Shown here: in pieces, positions 35,600 to 45,097 of the stretch
How the letters are laid out: the number at the start of each line of letters is the position of its first letter
Numbering within the stretch: position 1 is the stretch's first letter
Assembly (NCBI RefSeq): GCF_003352465.1
Contig: NZ_CP031153.1
Span: forward strand, 2,498,987-2,562,986
Length of the DNA: 64,000 nt
Direction: 5' to 3'
Source: Kordia sp. SMS9
GTDB lineage: Bacteria > Bacteroidota > Bacteroidia > Flavobacteriales > Flavobacteriaceae
The notes under the pieces: model-generated
Told to the model about the DNA's origin: nothing
The model's input: the letters and a program-made list of their open reading frames with translations, nothing else
The model's database searches: none
Translations under genes and position numbers: made by a program

Positions 35600-36182
35600 G
35601 TAAGTACTTTAAGTTAGGAAGTGTAAATTTACGCTTTTTTGTTTGTACTTGCTTCACTTTTTAGATTGGATTCTTTGGTTTGATTGATACTATAAAAAAC
35701 ACAATCTTCAATTGAATAAAGATTGCGCTTGCGTGGTTGAATAGAATTTAGTTTACGATATATCTTCAAGCGTATGTCAACCTGTATATATACATTCTTG
35801 ATGTTTAATTAAGATGTAAAATTCTATAAATCAAAGTTGATTTTTATCTGTTTTTTTACGGTATTTATGAAATACGTAAGAATATCAAGGTGTGTTTTTA
35901 GGAAGTATGTAATTTTTACCATATCTAAAAGTTGCGTAAAATTACGTATTGGGTATTGTGTTGTATTTTAGATATTTACAATGTCAAATAATAGGAAGTG
36001 ATTATCATATTTATTTTTCTGCTACCGAAGAATTTGTTGGTCTGAAAAACATATATATATTTAAAAGCAATATCAGAGAAGTCCATATAATTATTTCCTT
36101 TTTTTGATGTATTTTGAAGCATATTTTATAAACCCCTATTTGTCATTAAAATTTGACAATTTTAAAACCACAATATAATAAA
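35600..36182. other. AT-rich intergenic region between divergent transcription units
   Basis: About 580 bases lie between gap (minus) and the signalling operon (plus). I see only short A/T palindromes, for example around 35855-35885, and no gene, RNA structure or clear -33/-7 pair. Confidence 0.4.
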
Positions 36183-36908
36183 ATGGAAACACAAACATCA
36201 CCACCAATCCAAAGTATTCAACAATGGAATGCTATTAGACTAGAAGGTTCTCTAGAAACGATACAGTCAATTTTTGACAAAGCTGGAAACTACTTTTTTC
36301 TAGATACTGGAAATATGAGCACTTTGTATAATCGTATGCACTTGTATCTCGGGTACGATAATGAAAATCTGCAAGTGTACGCAGTATCAGACATTGCCGA
36401 TAATGTAGATAATCTACAACAAGCGTTTTCTGGGTACCAACACCATCAATCACAAGCGAATAACCCTGTTTTATCAGGTATAGAACAGTATGTAGACTTA
36501 AAGTTAGTTCCTTCTACACTTTCAACGGTGAATCAAGATATTATTGACAGACTTTCCAACAAGCCAGAACTTGTTGTGGAGATTAATAATTGGAATACAT
36601 ACAAAAATGATTGGGCAGCACAAGCATTTCAGAGTAAAACAATATTACAGGCTTTTAAAATAAATACTGCCGATTTTATACCAGAAGATATTCATGCGTG
36701 TTTCTTTGCTTTGAAAGGAGAAGAAGGATCATTTGAGATAGATTTAGTCATCGTAAGTACAGGTTTAAAAGAAATAGGGCAAATGATGAAAAATAAAGAA
36801 CCTTACACCGAACAATCTATTTTTGAAGATTTAGCGAGACCTGTTCCGCCATTTGATCCAACTTTTGAAGGTATGGGAATAGCCAACATATTTTTACAAA
36901 ATGATTAA
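36183..36908 (+). CDS. Unknown cytosolic protein leading a signalling operon
   Basis: The 241-residue product (start METQTSPPIQ at 36183; an in-frame ATG 30 bases upstream is less likely) has no signal peptide or membrane helix. The sequence is mixed alpha/beta with DIHACFFALKGEEG and a Pro-rich tail (DLARPVPPFDP). No family is recognised. Its stop overlaps the next start by one base (TAATG), so it belongs to the 7-TM / kinase / regulator operon. Confidence 0.65.
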   Translation: METQTSPPIQSIQQWNAIRLEGSLETIQSIFDKAGNYFFLDTGNMSTLYNRMHLYLGYDNENLQVYAVSDIADNVDNLQQAFSGYQHHQSQANNPVLSGIEQYVDLKLVPSTLSTVNQDIIDRLSNKPELVVEINNWNTYKNDWAAQAFQSKTILQAFKINTADFIPEDIHACFFALKGEEGSFEIDLVIVSTGLKEIGQMMKNKEPYTEQSIFEDLARPVPPFDPTFEGMGIANIFLQND

Positions 36909-37567
36909 TGAACTTTAATACCTTTTTTGATATCATCACCAATTTATCACCACTCGTACTTATTATAGGTACGAGTGTTGGTATCTATTATTTCAAACAT
37001 TTAAATACTATTGGTCAATTATTTTTGTTGTATTTGGGCGTTAATTTACTGATAGACCTTACTTCAAGATTTTTGGCAAGGTATCTTGGGAATAATTTGT
37101 TTTTGATATTTGTGATTACATTTCTAGAATTATTTGTATTTATTGCTTTGTATCAGAAACTTATAAAAAAGAAAAAACTAACCATTGCATTGGGAGTTTT
37201 AGGAATTGTGTATACATTAATAGAGTCAATTTTTATAAAGAGTTTCGACATCAAACTATTTCAGCCGTATTCCAAAGCATTGGTGTCCTTGTGTATTATT
37301 ATACTAGCTGTTGTGTATTTTTTTGAATTGATAAAAGATGAAGAAAAACTGTATAAAAAACAAGGATATTATTTATCATTGAACAGTGTGATTTTATGTT
37401 TTTTCTCACTTCAGTTTCTATTATTTATACCTATAAATTTCTTAGTTTCTGAAAACAATAAAATGATTGGAATGTACGCATTTACACTCAATGCTATATT
37501 GCTCGTATTATTTTACCTATACCTAACTTATTTTATATGGAAACGTGGCAGAAACCTGAAACAATAA
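36908..37567 (+). CDS. Seven-TM membrane protein of a signalling module (copy 1)
   Basis: The 219 residues contain seven hydrophobic helices and almost no soluble domain (for example LSPLVLIIGTSVGIYYF, FLIFVITFLELFVFIALYQ and LNAILLVLFYLYLTYFIW). It overlaps the kinase gene by 31 bases. Its architecture and position match the 225-residue 7-TM protein at 51442-52119, which precedes a paralogous kinase with the same overlap. It is likely the membrane sensor or input for the kinase, inferred from the conserved pairing. Confidence 0.75.
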   Translation: MNFNTFFDIITNLSPLVLIIGTSVGIYYFKHLNTIGQLFLLYLGVNLLIDLTSRFLARYLGNNLFLIFVITFLELFVFIALYQKLIKKKKLTIALGVLGIVYTLIESIFIKSFDIKLFQPYSKALVSLCIIILAVVYFFELIKDEEKLYKKQGYYLSLNSVILCFFSLQFLLFIPINFLVSENNKMIGMYAFTLNAILLVLFYLYLTYFIWKRGRNLKQ

Positions 37568-38292
37568 TTCTTTGGATTACCATTGTAGCATTGTTTGTCA
37601 TCGTCTTACTGACCGTGATCATCTTTTTGATACGTGCTATATTTAAGAAAATAATCAAAGCGAAAGAAAAAGAAGCAGCAGCACAATTAGATTACCAGAA
37701 AAATCTATTAGAAACAACGATTAAAACACAGGAAATTGAACGTCATCGCATTGCAGCAGATATTCATGATGGTTTAATTGGTAAATTGACCGCGCTAAAA
37801 ATGCAACAGGAAATTACCAATAACGATCAAAAAACGATTGAAGCCTTGCATGAAAGTATTACCATTGCACGAAGAATATCGCACGATTTAAGTCCGCCGT
37901 TGGTAGAATTTACCAAGCTTCCTGAATTGATCAAAGAACTGCTCGATCCTTGGGAACAGCATTTACAGATAAGTACTATATTTGATATCAGAGCTGAGGT
38001 AAACGACAGAGAAGAATTCAAAGTGCAAGTCACGCGACTCATTCAGGAAATCATCACTAATACCATTAAACATGCCGAAGCTACATACTTACATTTGCAC
38101 CTAAAGCAAACTGAAAATTACATGGCTTTGCGTATCATTGACAATGGAAAAGGCTATGATGTAGCAAAAAATAGCAAAGGTTTGGGAACCAAAAACATAG
38201 AAACACGTGTGCAATTCCTAAAAGGAACGCACAAAGTAAAATCGACAGTAGGAAAAGGGACAACGAACTTATTTTTATTTACTAATACATAA
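37537..38292 (+). CDS. NarL-type sensor histidine kinase (copy 1)
   Basis: The 251 residues have one N-terminal membrane helix (about 9-33), a coiled coil, the dimerisation/phosphorylation segment with His77 (RIAADIHDGLIGKL), and an ATPase domain (about 150-250; EIITNTIKHAEA, DNGKGYDVAKN, GLGTKNIETRV). With no sensor domain of its own, it probably listens to the overlapping 7-TM protein. Its partner regulator follows at 38575. The paralogue at 50660-51475 also has its phospho-acceptor at His77. Confidence 0.88.
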   Translation: METWQKPETIILWITIVALFVIVLLTVIIFLIRAIFKKIIKAKEKEAAAQLDYQKNLLETTIKTQEIERHRIAADIHDGLIGKLTALKMQQEITNNDQKTIEALHESITIARRISHDLSPPLVEFTKLPELIKELLDPWEQHLQISTIFDIRAEVNDREEFKVQVTRLIQEIITNTIKHAEATYLHLHLKQTENYMALRIIDNGKGYDVAKNSKGLGTKNIETRVQFLKGTHKVKSTVGKGTTNLFLFTNT

Positions 38293-38394
38293 TTTGAATG
38301 TTTTTTGGATGGTTTTTTCTTTTCCGCAGTGTAGTAAGAACTTTTCGTTAAAAATTTTTGAAGCCTTGGAGAAAATTTAGAAAAGTTATTGCGG

Positions 38395-38425
38395 TTTTAA
38401 TTTTTCCCTAAAAGAAAAATTAAAA
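38395..38425. terminator. Hairpin in the kinase-regulator gap
   Basis: TTTTAATTTTTC (38395-38406) pairs with GAAAAATTAAAA (38414-38425). It may attenuate or end transcription between the kinase and its regulator, which are 282 bp apart. Confidence 0.5.
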
Positions 38426-38574
38426 ACACCTCTGGAAAAGCGCACTTTCTTTTGTTTCTTTTCTTTGTGCGAGCAAAGAAAACGAAAGTAAAAACTAAAA
38501 TTAGGTATTTTAAGCGTATTGAGATAGGAATTCACTACGTTTTACTTGAAAAAATACGATTTAAAAATAACAAC

Positions 38575-39252
38575 ATGGAAGACATCATCACAATTGCTTT
38601 AGTAGACGACGATGCACTTATTGTATCATTGTTAAAAGACTTCTTAGGAAATCAAGAAAATATGGAAGTTTGTTACACGGCTGAAAGCGGCGAAATGCTC
38701 AAAGAAAAACTAGTGACCGACAGTACATTGCCCGACATTATGGTACTCGATTTAAACATGAAAGGCATCAACGGCGTGGAAGTCACGGAATTTTTAAAGC
38801 AAAACTATCCAAGTATCAAAGTCATACTGATGACGTCACATTACAAGCGTTCCTTTATGGGCTTTATGTTAAAAACAGGTGTTTCTGCGTTTTTACCCAA
38901 AGGAATTTCGCCTGTACAATTGGTGCAAATCATTCAAGATGTGCACGAAAACGGTTATTACTTTATGGACGATCAACTAGGGGTTTTGCGCGAGCAAATT
39001 TCACACAAAAGTCCAAAACCAACCTTAATTGAAAAAAACGTTTTAACAGAAAGAGAAGTAGAAGTCTTAAAACTCATCTGTTTCCAGAAAACTGCCAAAG
39101 AAATTGCGGAAAAACTTTTCATTGCACCACGTACGGTGGAAGGTCACAAAAACAACCTATTCATCAAAACCGAAGCGCGGAACATTGCAGGTTTGGTCAT
39201 TTATGCTATTCAAAACAACTACATTGAACCGAATGAGATACCGTTGATTTAG
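38575..39252 (+). CDS. LuxR/NarL-type response regulator (copy 1)
   Basis: The 225 residues (start MEDIITIALVDDD; the frame is open further upstream but lacks domain sequence) have a receiver at about 5-125 with Asp59 (IMVLDLNMKG). A LuxR HTH follows at about 160-222 (VLTEREVEVLKLICFQKTAK, then APRTVEGHKNNLFIKTEARN). It is the output of the upstream kinase and probably binds promoter DNA as a phosphorylated dimer. It is paralogous to the regulator at 49972-50649. Confidence 0.9.
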   Translation: MEDIITIALVDDDALIVSLLKDFLGNQENMEVCYTAESGEMLKEKLVTDSTLPDIMVLDLNMKGINGVEVTEFLKQNYPSIKVILMTSHYKRSFMGFMLKTGVSAFLPKGISPVQLVQIIQDVHENGYYFMDDQLGVLREQISHKSPKPTLIEKNVLTEREVEVLKLICFQKTAKEIAEKLFIAPRTVEGHKNNLFIKTEARNIAGLVIYAIQNNYIEPNEIPLI

Positions 39253-39569
39253 ACTCGCTGTCGCTTTTAGACTTGTTCCCGCGTAGGCGGGAATCTCATA
39301 GACCGCTCCGCTCTTAGACTTTTTTGAAACGCTTTACTCTTCAATACGTCTTTGCGAGACGCAGTCGTGGCAATCTGTCTAAATCAAAGCTAAATTCGTC
39401 TTTGAAATAGGCATTGGTACATTTTCAAATTAGCAAATTTGTATCGAGAAGTACTCGGAAACGTAGATAGTATTGAGAATTGAGATGTTTCAATGAAAAT
39501 TTTCGTCATGCTGAGCCTGACTCAGCATCCCACAACAGTAAGAAAAAATCAAAAATCAAAAATCGTAAA
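39253..39569. other. Intergenic region with dispersed repeats
   Basis: No gene is visible. It holds fragments that recur elsewhere in the window: ACGTCTTTGCGAG...GGCAATCTGT near 39342-39378 (also 43642 and 43812), TTGTATCGAGAAGTACT at 39439-39455 (inverted at 49706-49722) and a GCTGAGcctgaCTCAGC palindrome near 39511-39526. Confidence 0.5.
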
Positions 39570-39839
39570 TCAAAGATAGTCTTTCTTCAACCGCTCCAAC
39601 GTTTCAATAGCTTTCTGAATATCTTCCAACGTCGTATGCGTTTCTTTCGTAGGATAAAACAACTCTCGAATATCAACATCTAAAGTTTGCGCGATTTTTA
39701 GGAGAAGTTCAGGTTTTGGAAAACTATTTCCTTGTACAATATTGGAAATACTTGCAGGCGTAACGTCTACTTTTTCGGCTAAGTCTTTGCCTGTCATTTG
39801 TTTTTCCTTTAAAACTTCTTTTAATCGTAAAATGTTCAT
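39570..39839 (-). CDS. XRE-type HTH regulator of the Roco-TIR locus
   Basis: The 89-residue protein (start MNILRLKEVL) has a compact XRE HTH at about 3-60 (KQMTGKDLAEKVDVTPASIS, then NIVQGNSFPKPELLLKIA) and a coiled-coil tail (TLEDIQKAIETLERLKKD). It is divergent from the 79-residue gene and the LRR-Roco-TIR gene. Four copies of AATTATAGTA in the shared gap are its likely operators, one lying inside the promoter spacer of the divergent unit, so it should act as a repressor. Confidence 0.85.
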   Translation of the reverse strand: MNILRLKEVLKEKQMTGKDLAEKVDVTPASISNIVQGNSFPKPELLLKIAQTLDVDIRELFYPTKETHTTLEDIQKAIETLERLKKDYL

Positions 39840-39872
39840 ATTGAGATTGTATGATTGTTGCAAAACTACTAA

Positions 39873-39967
39873 AATTATAGTAATGCTAAATTTATTAGAA
39901 TATAATTATAGTTTTATTTGTATTTAATTATAGTAATATTTATATTTGTTGTGTAAAAATTATAGTA
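39873..39967. promoter_or_regulatory. Four-copy AATTATAGT operator between the XRE gene and the Roco-TIR unit
   Basis: AATTATAGTA lies at 39873-39882, 39926-39935 and 39958-39967, and AATTATAGTT at 39904-39913. The third copy sits between the -33 and -7 boxes of the rightward promoter and the fourth just downstream of the -7 box. This is an ideal placement for repression by the adjacent XRE protein. Confidence 0.65.
39917..39948 (+). promoter_or_regulatory. Consensus Bacteroidota promoter of the Roco-TIR unit
   Basis: TTTG (39917-39920), a 20-base spacer and TATATTTG (39941-39948) match the Bacteroidota consensus exactly. It ends 42 bases before the ATG of the 79-residue gene. Confidence 0.65.
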
Positions 39968-39990
39968 TTACTAAATATTAAAACACAAGT

Positions 39991-40230
39991 ATGATCACTC
40001 AAAAGCAACTCAACCAAGAATTACTACACGAATTACAAACCGTAAAACTCGAATTGCAAAGATATAAGCAAGATTTTGAAAAAGAAAAGAATATCAAAAA
40101 CGGATTGTACTTTTTTATTCTCGCTAATGATTTGTTGCCGTTGTTTCACGAATTCCGAAAAACCAATGCGTATCACGACACCGATTACCAACTAAAAGCT
40201 TTAGAATTTTTAATAAACACATTACCATAA
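39991..40230 (+). CDS. Small coiled-coil protein upstream of the Roco-TIR gene
   Basis: The 79 residues (MITQKQLNQELLHELQTVKL...) are helical, with a coiled coil at about 3-37 followed by FFILANDLLPLFHEFRKT. It is the first gene after the XRE-controlled promoter, 62 bp before the large gene, so the two are probably co-transcribed. It may be an accessory or antagonist of the receptor. No family is recognised. Confidence 0.6.
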   Translation: MITQKQLNQELLHELQTVKLELQRYKQDFEKEKNIKNGLYFFILANDLLPLFHEFRKTNAYHDTDYQLKALEFLINTLP

Positions 40231-40292
40231 CTATTTATTTTTTCCTACAAATTTGTATCTTGTTTCGTATAGTATAAAACACAAAAACAAGC

Positions 40293-43211
40293 ATGAGCAA
40301 ACCACAGGAGATTTTAGAATTGGAAAAGGTGTATGGGATTTGGTTGAGGGAAACAAAGGATGTGGGTGATATTTTATTTTTTAAATCAAATAGTTTTCTT
40401 CTTAATGAACAGAGTCAAATAATCGGTTTACATTTAAAAGGGAGTAAAATTTCTGAAATTAAGAATCTTGATAAGTACCAAAATCTAAAGGTATTGAATC
40501 TTTCAAACAATCAAATTTCTGAAATTAAGAATCTTGACAAACTCCAAAATCTAGAGTTATTAAATCTTTCAAACAATCAAATTTCAAAAATTGAAGGTCT
40601 TGACAAGCTAACTAATCTTTTTTGGCTAGATTTTTCAAATAATCAAATTTCAAAAATTGAAGACTTAGAAAATTTAACGAATCTTACAGAATTAAAACTT
40701 TCAAATAATCAAATTTCAAAAATTGAAAACTTAGAAAGTCTGACCAATCTTTCAAAATTAGATATTTCATCTAATCAAATTTCAAAACTTGAAAACCTTG
40801 AAAGTCTGACCAATCTTTCTAGATTATATCTTTCAGATAATCAAATTGCTGAAATCAACTCTTTAACGTTTGTTTCCGAACTTCCTAAACTTAAGTATCT
40901 AGAAGTTCACAATAATCCTTTTGTAGTAACTGAAAATTTAATTTTAAACTTTAATGAAAACCATTTGGATATCATTAAAAGTGAGTTACAAAAACGAGAA
41001 GAAACACAAATAGAAGTTCAATTACCTGTTAAAGTAATGTTATTAGGCAATCATGCTTCGGGGAAATCAACCCTACTTACCTATTTACAAACTAAGCAAC
41101 GTTCAAAAGTTGATCCTGACAAAAATAGTAGCACGCATGTGTTGTCCGTTGTCCATTCTAAAAAAGAAATAAATTATAAATTACCCAAAGCCATTTTTTA
41201 TGATTTTGGCGGACAAGATTATTATCATGGTATTTACAGAGCTTTTTTTACCCAAGAAACTGTCAATATATTAACGTGGCATCCAAAAACCAATGAAAAC
41301 AAACTCCTGGAAAAAGACACGAACAAGTTTGCAACACGAAATTACAAACGCGGCTATTGGTTGGCACAATTGCGATATGCATTTGATAAAAAAAAGACTG
41401 ACGAAAATGCTGTGTATGAGGATCCTATACTAATGATTCAAACCCGTGCAGATGAAAATACTACCAAAGAAAATTGGCAAGAGGCGTTTTTAAATCATCA
41501 TATTGTAGACGAGTTTCATGTTTCTCTCAATATCGATTTTAAAAATCCCAAAAATGATGCTTCTCTTGCCTATTTTACCGCAGCTTTTTGGGAAACTGTT
41601 AAAAAACGAACTTCTACAAATAAAGAGCCTAAGTGGTATCCTGAATTTTTAAGATATATTTTAAATGAAGAAAGTGAAACAGCAATTTCGTTAAGCGATA
41701 TTGAAAAGCATTACAAATGGGAAAACATAACAGATGCAGATAAGCGAAGGAATTTAAAAGTGGAATTGCAGCAATTATCGCGAAAAGGAATGTTATTGTA
41801 TTATAAAGAAGATAACATGCTGAACGATGTTGCTTGGCTAAATCCTGCGGCTACGGTTGAAAAAATTCATGACGAAATTCTAGGCATTGGCGATATAAAA
41901 AAGAAGGGAAGAATTTCCAAAAGGGCTTTTACCGAACGTAAGATTGACAAAAAAATAGAACAACTATTACGTAATGAAAAAGTATTATTTTTTGATGAAG
42001 GAAATAACGAATACATCATTCCAAACTATTTACTGCTCACTTCCGAAGACGATGAAGTGTATAGCTTGCTAAAATTTGACTTTAATAAACCAACATTTGT
42101 TCTAAAATTTCAACGTTTTATTCCGTTCGGACTTATTAATGAGTTAATTTGTCATTACGGACAAAATCCTGATAAAAAACAATATTGGCGCGATCAACTG
42201 ATTTTTACTTTAGATAAAAAATGCAAAGTGTGGATTCAATTAGATTTTTCAAAACTGACCATTTCTGTGTCCATAAAACCACTTGCTTCGGACGATTCTA
42301 TCAAAAATGAAATCATTCAACAAATATTTCGAGAAATACTATTTTTATATTGGGGAGAAAAAGTACCGACACTTGAAACGGAGGGAAATTCCGAAAACGC
42401 AGAAGAAAGAGATAAAAAAGACACCTCTAAAAAGGTATTCTTGCAACTCCTAAAAGAAAGATGCAATCAACTAAACCGACCGGACGAAATGTATCTTTCC
42501 GTAGATAATACAACTTTTGTAAACTATGCACTTTTGGATAATACAAAAACCAAAGAAACCATTCCCGCATATACATTAACAGAAGATGGAAACGACATCG
42601 ACAAAACTTCCGCACGAACCCAAAGCAGTTACCGCTATCAAAACTTTACCGACAATCCGAATATTCAAAAAATGAAAAAAATATTTATTTCCTATTCAAA
42701 CGAAGACATCCATTTTAAAAGAGAATTAGAAAAGTTTTTAAAACCGTTCCAAAAATTTCAATTGGCAAAATCATGGAGTTGCGAAGAAATAAATCCTGGT
42801 TTATGGGATGATCAAATTCAAGAAGAGCTAGAAAGTTCTGATATTGTAGTTTTCCTAATGTCTATGAATTTTGCAGCTTCTGACTACATTTTAAAAGATG
42901 AAGTTTATAAAACATTTGAACAAATGGCAAAGAATCCGAACAAGAAAATTGTCTGTGTGCTGATAAGACATTTTCCATGGAGCTATTTTGCATCACTAAA
43001 AGATATCTTTAATATTAAAGATGAAATTGATGACGAAGATAAAGCTGGTTTCGCACTCGCTAATCTGCCAAATTACCAGTTTCTCCCATATTATCATGAT
43101 GAAAAAGATGATGAAACAAAAGACAAGCGTTATTTAAAACCTATCGCCGAATGGCAATACAAAGAGCGAGCGTATTCTCAAATTGTAGAAGCTTTAGGAA
43201 AGTTGATGTAG
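40293..43211 (+). CDS. LRR-Roc-COR-TIR protein (bacterial Roco with C-terminal TIR)
   Basis: The 972 residues hold at least seven 22-residue leucine-rich repeats (about 45-215; unit ...LxxLxLSNNQISKIEN). A Roc GTPase follows with Walker A GNHASGKST (252-260) and FYDFGGQDYYHG (switch region) downstream. A COR-like segment spans about 430-680. After a linker (about 700-790), a TIR domain at 795-972 begins KKIFISYSNEDIHFKRELE. Its Glu870 (SDYILKDEV) sits where NAD-cleaving TIRs have the catalytic acid. The design (sensor repeats, GTPase switch, TIR effector) parallels plant and animal immune receptors, and TIR proteins in bacteria often execute abortive infection by NAD depletion. Defence is inference. 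Expression is apparently held down by the adjacent XRE repressor. It is cytosolic, without a signal peptide or TM. Confidence 0.85.
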   Translation: MSKPQEILELEKVYGIWLRETKDVGDILFFKSNSFLLNEQSQIIGLHLKGSKISEIKNLDKYQNLKVLNLSNNQISEIKNLDKLQNLELLNLSNNQISKIEGLDKLTNLFWLDFSNNQISKIEDLENLTNLTELKLSNNQISKIENLESLTNLSKLDISSNQISKLENLESLTNLSRLYLSDNQIAEINSLTFVSELPKLKYLEVHNNPFVVTENLILNFNENHLDIIKSELQKREETQIEVQLPVKVMLLGNHASGKSTLLTYLQTKQRSKVDPDKNSSTHVLSVVHSKKEINYKLPKAIFYDFGGQDYYHGIYRAFFTQETVNILTWHPKTNENKLLEKDTNKFATRNYKRGYWLAQLRYAFDKKKTDENAVYEDPILMIQTRADENTTKENWQEAFLNHHIVDEFHVSLNIDFKNPKNDASLAYFTAAFWETVKKRTSTNKEPKWYPEFLRYILNEESETAISLSDIEKHYKWENITDADKRRNLKVELQQLSRKGMLLYYKEDNMLNDVAWLNPAATVEKIHDEILGIGDIKKKGRISKRAFTERKIDKKIEQLLRNEKVLFFDEGNNEYIIPNYLLLTSEDDEVYSLLKFDFNKPTFVLKFQRFIPFGLINELICHYGQNPDKKQYWRDQLIFTLDKKCKVWIQLDFSKLTISVSIKPLASDDSIKNEIIQQIFREILFLYWGEKVPTLETEGNSENAEERDKKDTSKKVFLQLLKERCNQLNRPDEMYLSVDNTTFVNYALLDNTKTKETIPAYTLTEDGNDIDKTSARTQSSYRYQNFTDNPNIQKMKKIFISYSNEDIHFKRELEKFLKPFQKFQLAKSWSCEEINPGLWDDQIQEELESSDIVVFLMSMNFAASDYILKDEVYKTFEQMAKNPNKKIVCVLIRHFPWSYFASLKDIFNIKDEIDDEDKAGFALANLPNYQFLPYYHDEKDDETKDKRYLKPIAEWQYKERAYSQIVEALGKLM

Positions 43212-43641
43212 TAATGTTTTCTTATGTGGCAATTTGATATATAGAAATTACAATAGCCAATTTATTCTCTTGTAGCGGTTCTGCAATGAATTATTTAGGT
43301 TAATTATAGACTTTTTGAGGTTGTTTACTATCTTCTTGAGGTTACCTATGAACTTGTGTGGGTTTACTAATCATTAAAAGCGGTTTGAGAATAATTTTTT
43401 GAGGTTGTTTATTGTCTTTTTGGGGTTATTTAAGCAGTTCGAGCTAGTTCGGAACGCATAAAAGTGGTGGTATAACCGCTTCGAGGCGGTTCAGAACCGA
43501 GTAAAAGGGGTTCATTTAGGGGGAAAACCCCTTTCGGAACCTCTTTTAGTCTTTAAAGAACGTGGTGTATTGGATACTTTGATGATTTGAAAAGGTTTTT
43601 TAATGTAACAATTTGAAAATATACCAATAAATTCTTTGATA

Positions 43642-43763
43642 CGTCTTTGCGAGAATTGTACACTGAGCTTGTCGAAGTGAACAATGCGCGGCAATCTGTG
43701 GCTTCAAAAACAAAAGCGCTCTACGATAAACAGACTGCTACGTCATACTTCCTCACAGTGACG
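43642..43763. repeat. REP-like dispersed repeat, copy A
   Basis: The unit starts CGTCTTTGCGAG, contains GGCAATCTGT, then ACAGACTGC and ends CACAGTGACG, so it is loosely palindromic. A closely similar unit lies at 43812-43912 and fragments at 39342-39378. It is the type of short intergenic repeat scattered through Bacteroidota genomes. It carries an insert (TGAGCTTGTCGAAGTGA) that is itself a common fragment. Confidence 0.6.
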
Positions 43764-43811
43764 TTTCATTTTTTCATATAGTAATTTTATGTTATGTGAA
43801 GTCCTTCGATT

Positions 43812-43912
43812 CGTCTTTGCGAGAAGCGCAGCGACGCGGCAATCTGTGACTTCAAAAAACGAAAGCGTTCTACAATAAACAGACTGCCACGTCATCCTTC
43901 CTTGCAGTGACG
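43812..43912. repeat. REP-like dispersed repeat, copy B
   Basis: It has the same order as copy A (CGTCTTTGCGAG ... GGCAATCTGT ... ACAGACTGCC ... GCAGTGACG) without the inner insert. The two copies are in the same orientation, 49 bp apart. Confidence 0.6.
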
Positions 43913-44082
43913 TTTCATAATAAAAAATAATTCGTGCATTCGTGGTAAGAGAGATTCCTGCCTTATTTCGACAAGCTCAGTACAAGTCGCAGGAATGACA
44001 AAATGTAGTATATAAGAAAGGCTAGAAGCGAAAGCAACTAGCCAAAATTTATAATTCAACATTCTGAATTTAACATTCAAAA

Positions 44083-44958
44083 TTACTCTATATGTTTATG
44101 CGCTTTATACGAAGAACGTACCAACGCACCACTTTCTACATGACGGAATCCTAAATCCAATCCGATTTGTCGGTAACGATCAAATTCATCGGGAGTTACA
44201 AAACGTTGTACAGGCAAATGCTTTTTACTTGGCTGTAAATACTGTCCGATCGTAACGACGTCTACATTTGCGGCACTTAAATCGTGCAAAGTTTCAATGA
44301 CTTCTTCTTCCGTTTCGCCCAAACCTAACATAATGCCCGATTTGGTTCGGTTGATACCTTGATCTTTCAAATATTTTAACACACCCAAACTGCGATCGTA
44401 TTTTGCCTGAATGCGCACTTCACGCGTCAAACGACGTACGGTTTCCATATTGTGCGAAACGACTTCTGGAGCTACTTCCACAATACGATCCAAGTGACGT
44501 TCAATGCCTTGAAAATCGGGAATTAAGGTTTCTAAAGTAGTGTTCGGATTCATTCGGCGCACGGCTTTTACCGTTTCTGCCCAAATGATACTTCCCATAT
44601 CTTTTAAATCGTCACGATCTACGGAAGTCAACACCGCGTGTTTAATTTTCATGATTTTAATAGAGCGTGCTACTTTTTCAGGTTCATCCCAAGCAACCGT
44701 TTCTGGTCGTCCCGTTTTTACACCGCAAAATCCGCACGAACGAGTACACACATTTCCTAAAATCATAAAGGTTGCTGTTCCTTCGCCCCAGCATTCGCCC
44801 ATATTTGGACAACTTCCAGAGGTACAAATCGTGTTCAATTTGTATTTATCAACCAATCCACGAAGTTCTGTATATTTTTTTCCCGTTGGAAGCTTCACGC
44901 GAAGCCATTTCGGTTTTCCTTTTGGAGGCAATACACTTGCAGTTGTTTCTGTGCTCAT
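44083..44958 (-). CDS. lipA: Lipoyl synthase
   Basis: The 291-residue radical-SAM enzyme inserts two sulfurs into octanoyl groups on lipoyl domains of pyruvate and 2-oxoglutarate dehydrogenase and the glycine cleavage system. The auxiliary iron-sulfur cluster ligands are Cys45, Cys50 and Cys56 ([12 protein letters not shown]). The radical-SAM cluster uses Cys71, Cys75 and Cys78 (CTRSCGFC). The C-terminal [14 protein letters not shown] is typical. It is full length and stands alone in this window, without lipB next to it. Confidence 0.96.
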   Translation of the reverse strand: MSTETTASVLPPKGKPKWLRVKLPTGKKYTELRGLVDKYKLNTICTSGSCPNMGECWGEGTATFMILGNVCTRSCGFCGVKTGRPETVAWDEPEKVARSIKIMKIKHAVLTSVDRDDLKDMGSIIWAETVKAVRRMNPNTTLETLIPDFQGIERHLDRIVEVAPEVVSHNMETVRRLTREVRIQAKYDRSLGVLKYLKDQGINRTKSGIMLGLGETEEEVIETLHDLSAANVDVVTIGQYLQPSKKHLPVQRFVTPDEFDRYRQIGLDLGFRHVESGALVRSSYKAHKHIE

Positions 44959-45097
44959 AAATCTTCTTCTTCAAAGTGAAATGAAGTGCAAAGATACAAA
45001 GATTTACTTTAGTTGTTAGTTCTTAGTTGTGGGTTTTTAGGATGTCACTTTTGCTTGTTTTTTTGTGATTTTTTTCTTTTTGTTTATTTCCTAATAG

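Larger units (their letters stand above)
43212..44082. other. Gene-free region rich in dispersed repeats
   Basis: About 870 bases lie between the Roco-TIR gene and lipA. I see no credible gene. Short related phrases recur (TTTTTGAGGTTGTTTA near 43314 and 43398; GGTTATTT variants). GC hairpins (GAACCGCCTCGAAGCGGTT in reverse near 43470, and GGGGTT...AACCCC near 43507-43532) and two REP-like units are listed separately. A hairpin at about 44011-44035 (AAGGCTAG...CTAGCC) resembles the att palindrome but is not the same. Confidence 0.5.

Noticed and set aside
44011..44035. Hairpin AAGGCTAG...CTAGCC as a third att site
   Set aside because: It shares only AAGAAAGGC with the 24-mer and differs afterwards; it shows, however, that similar hairpins occur in the genome, which weakens the att case slightly.
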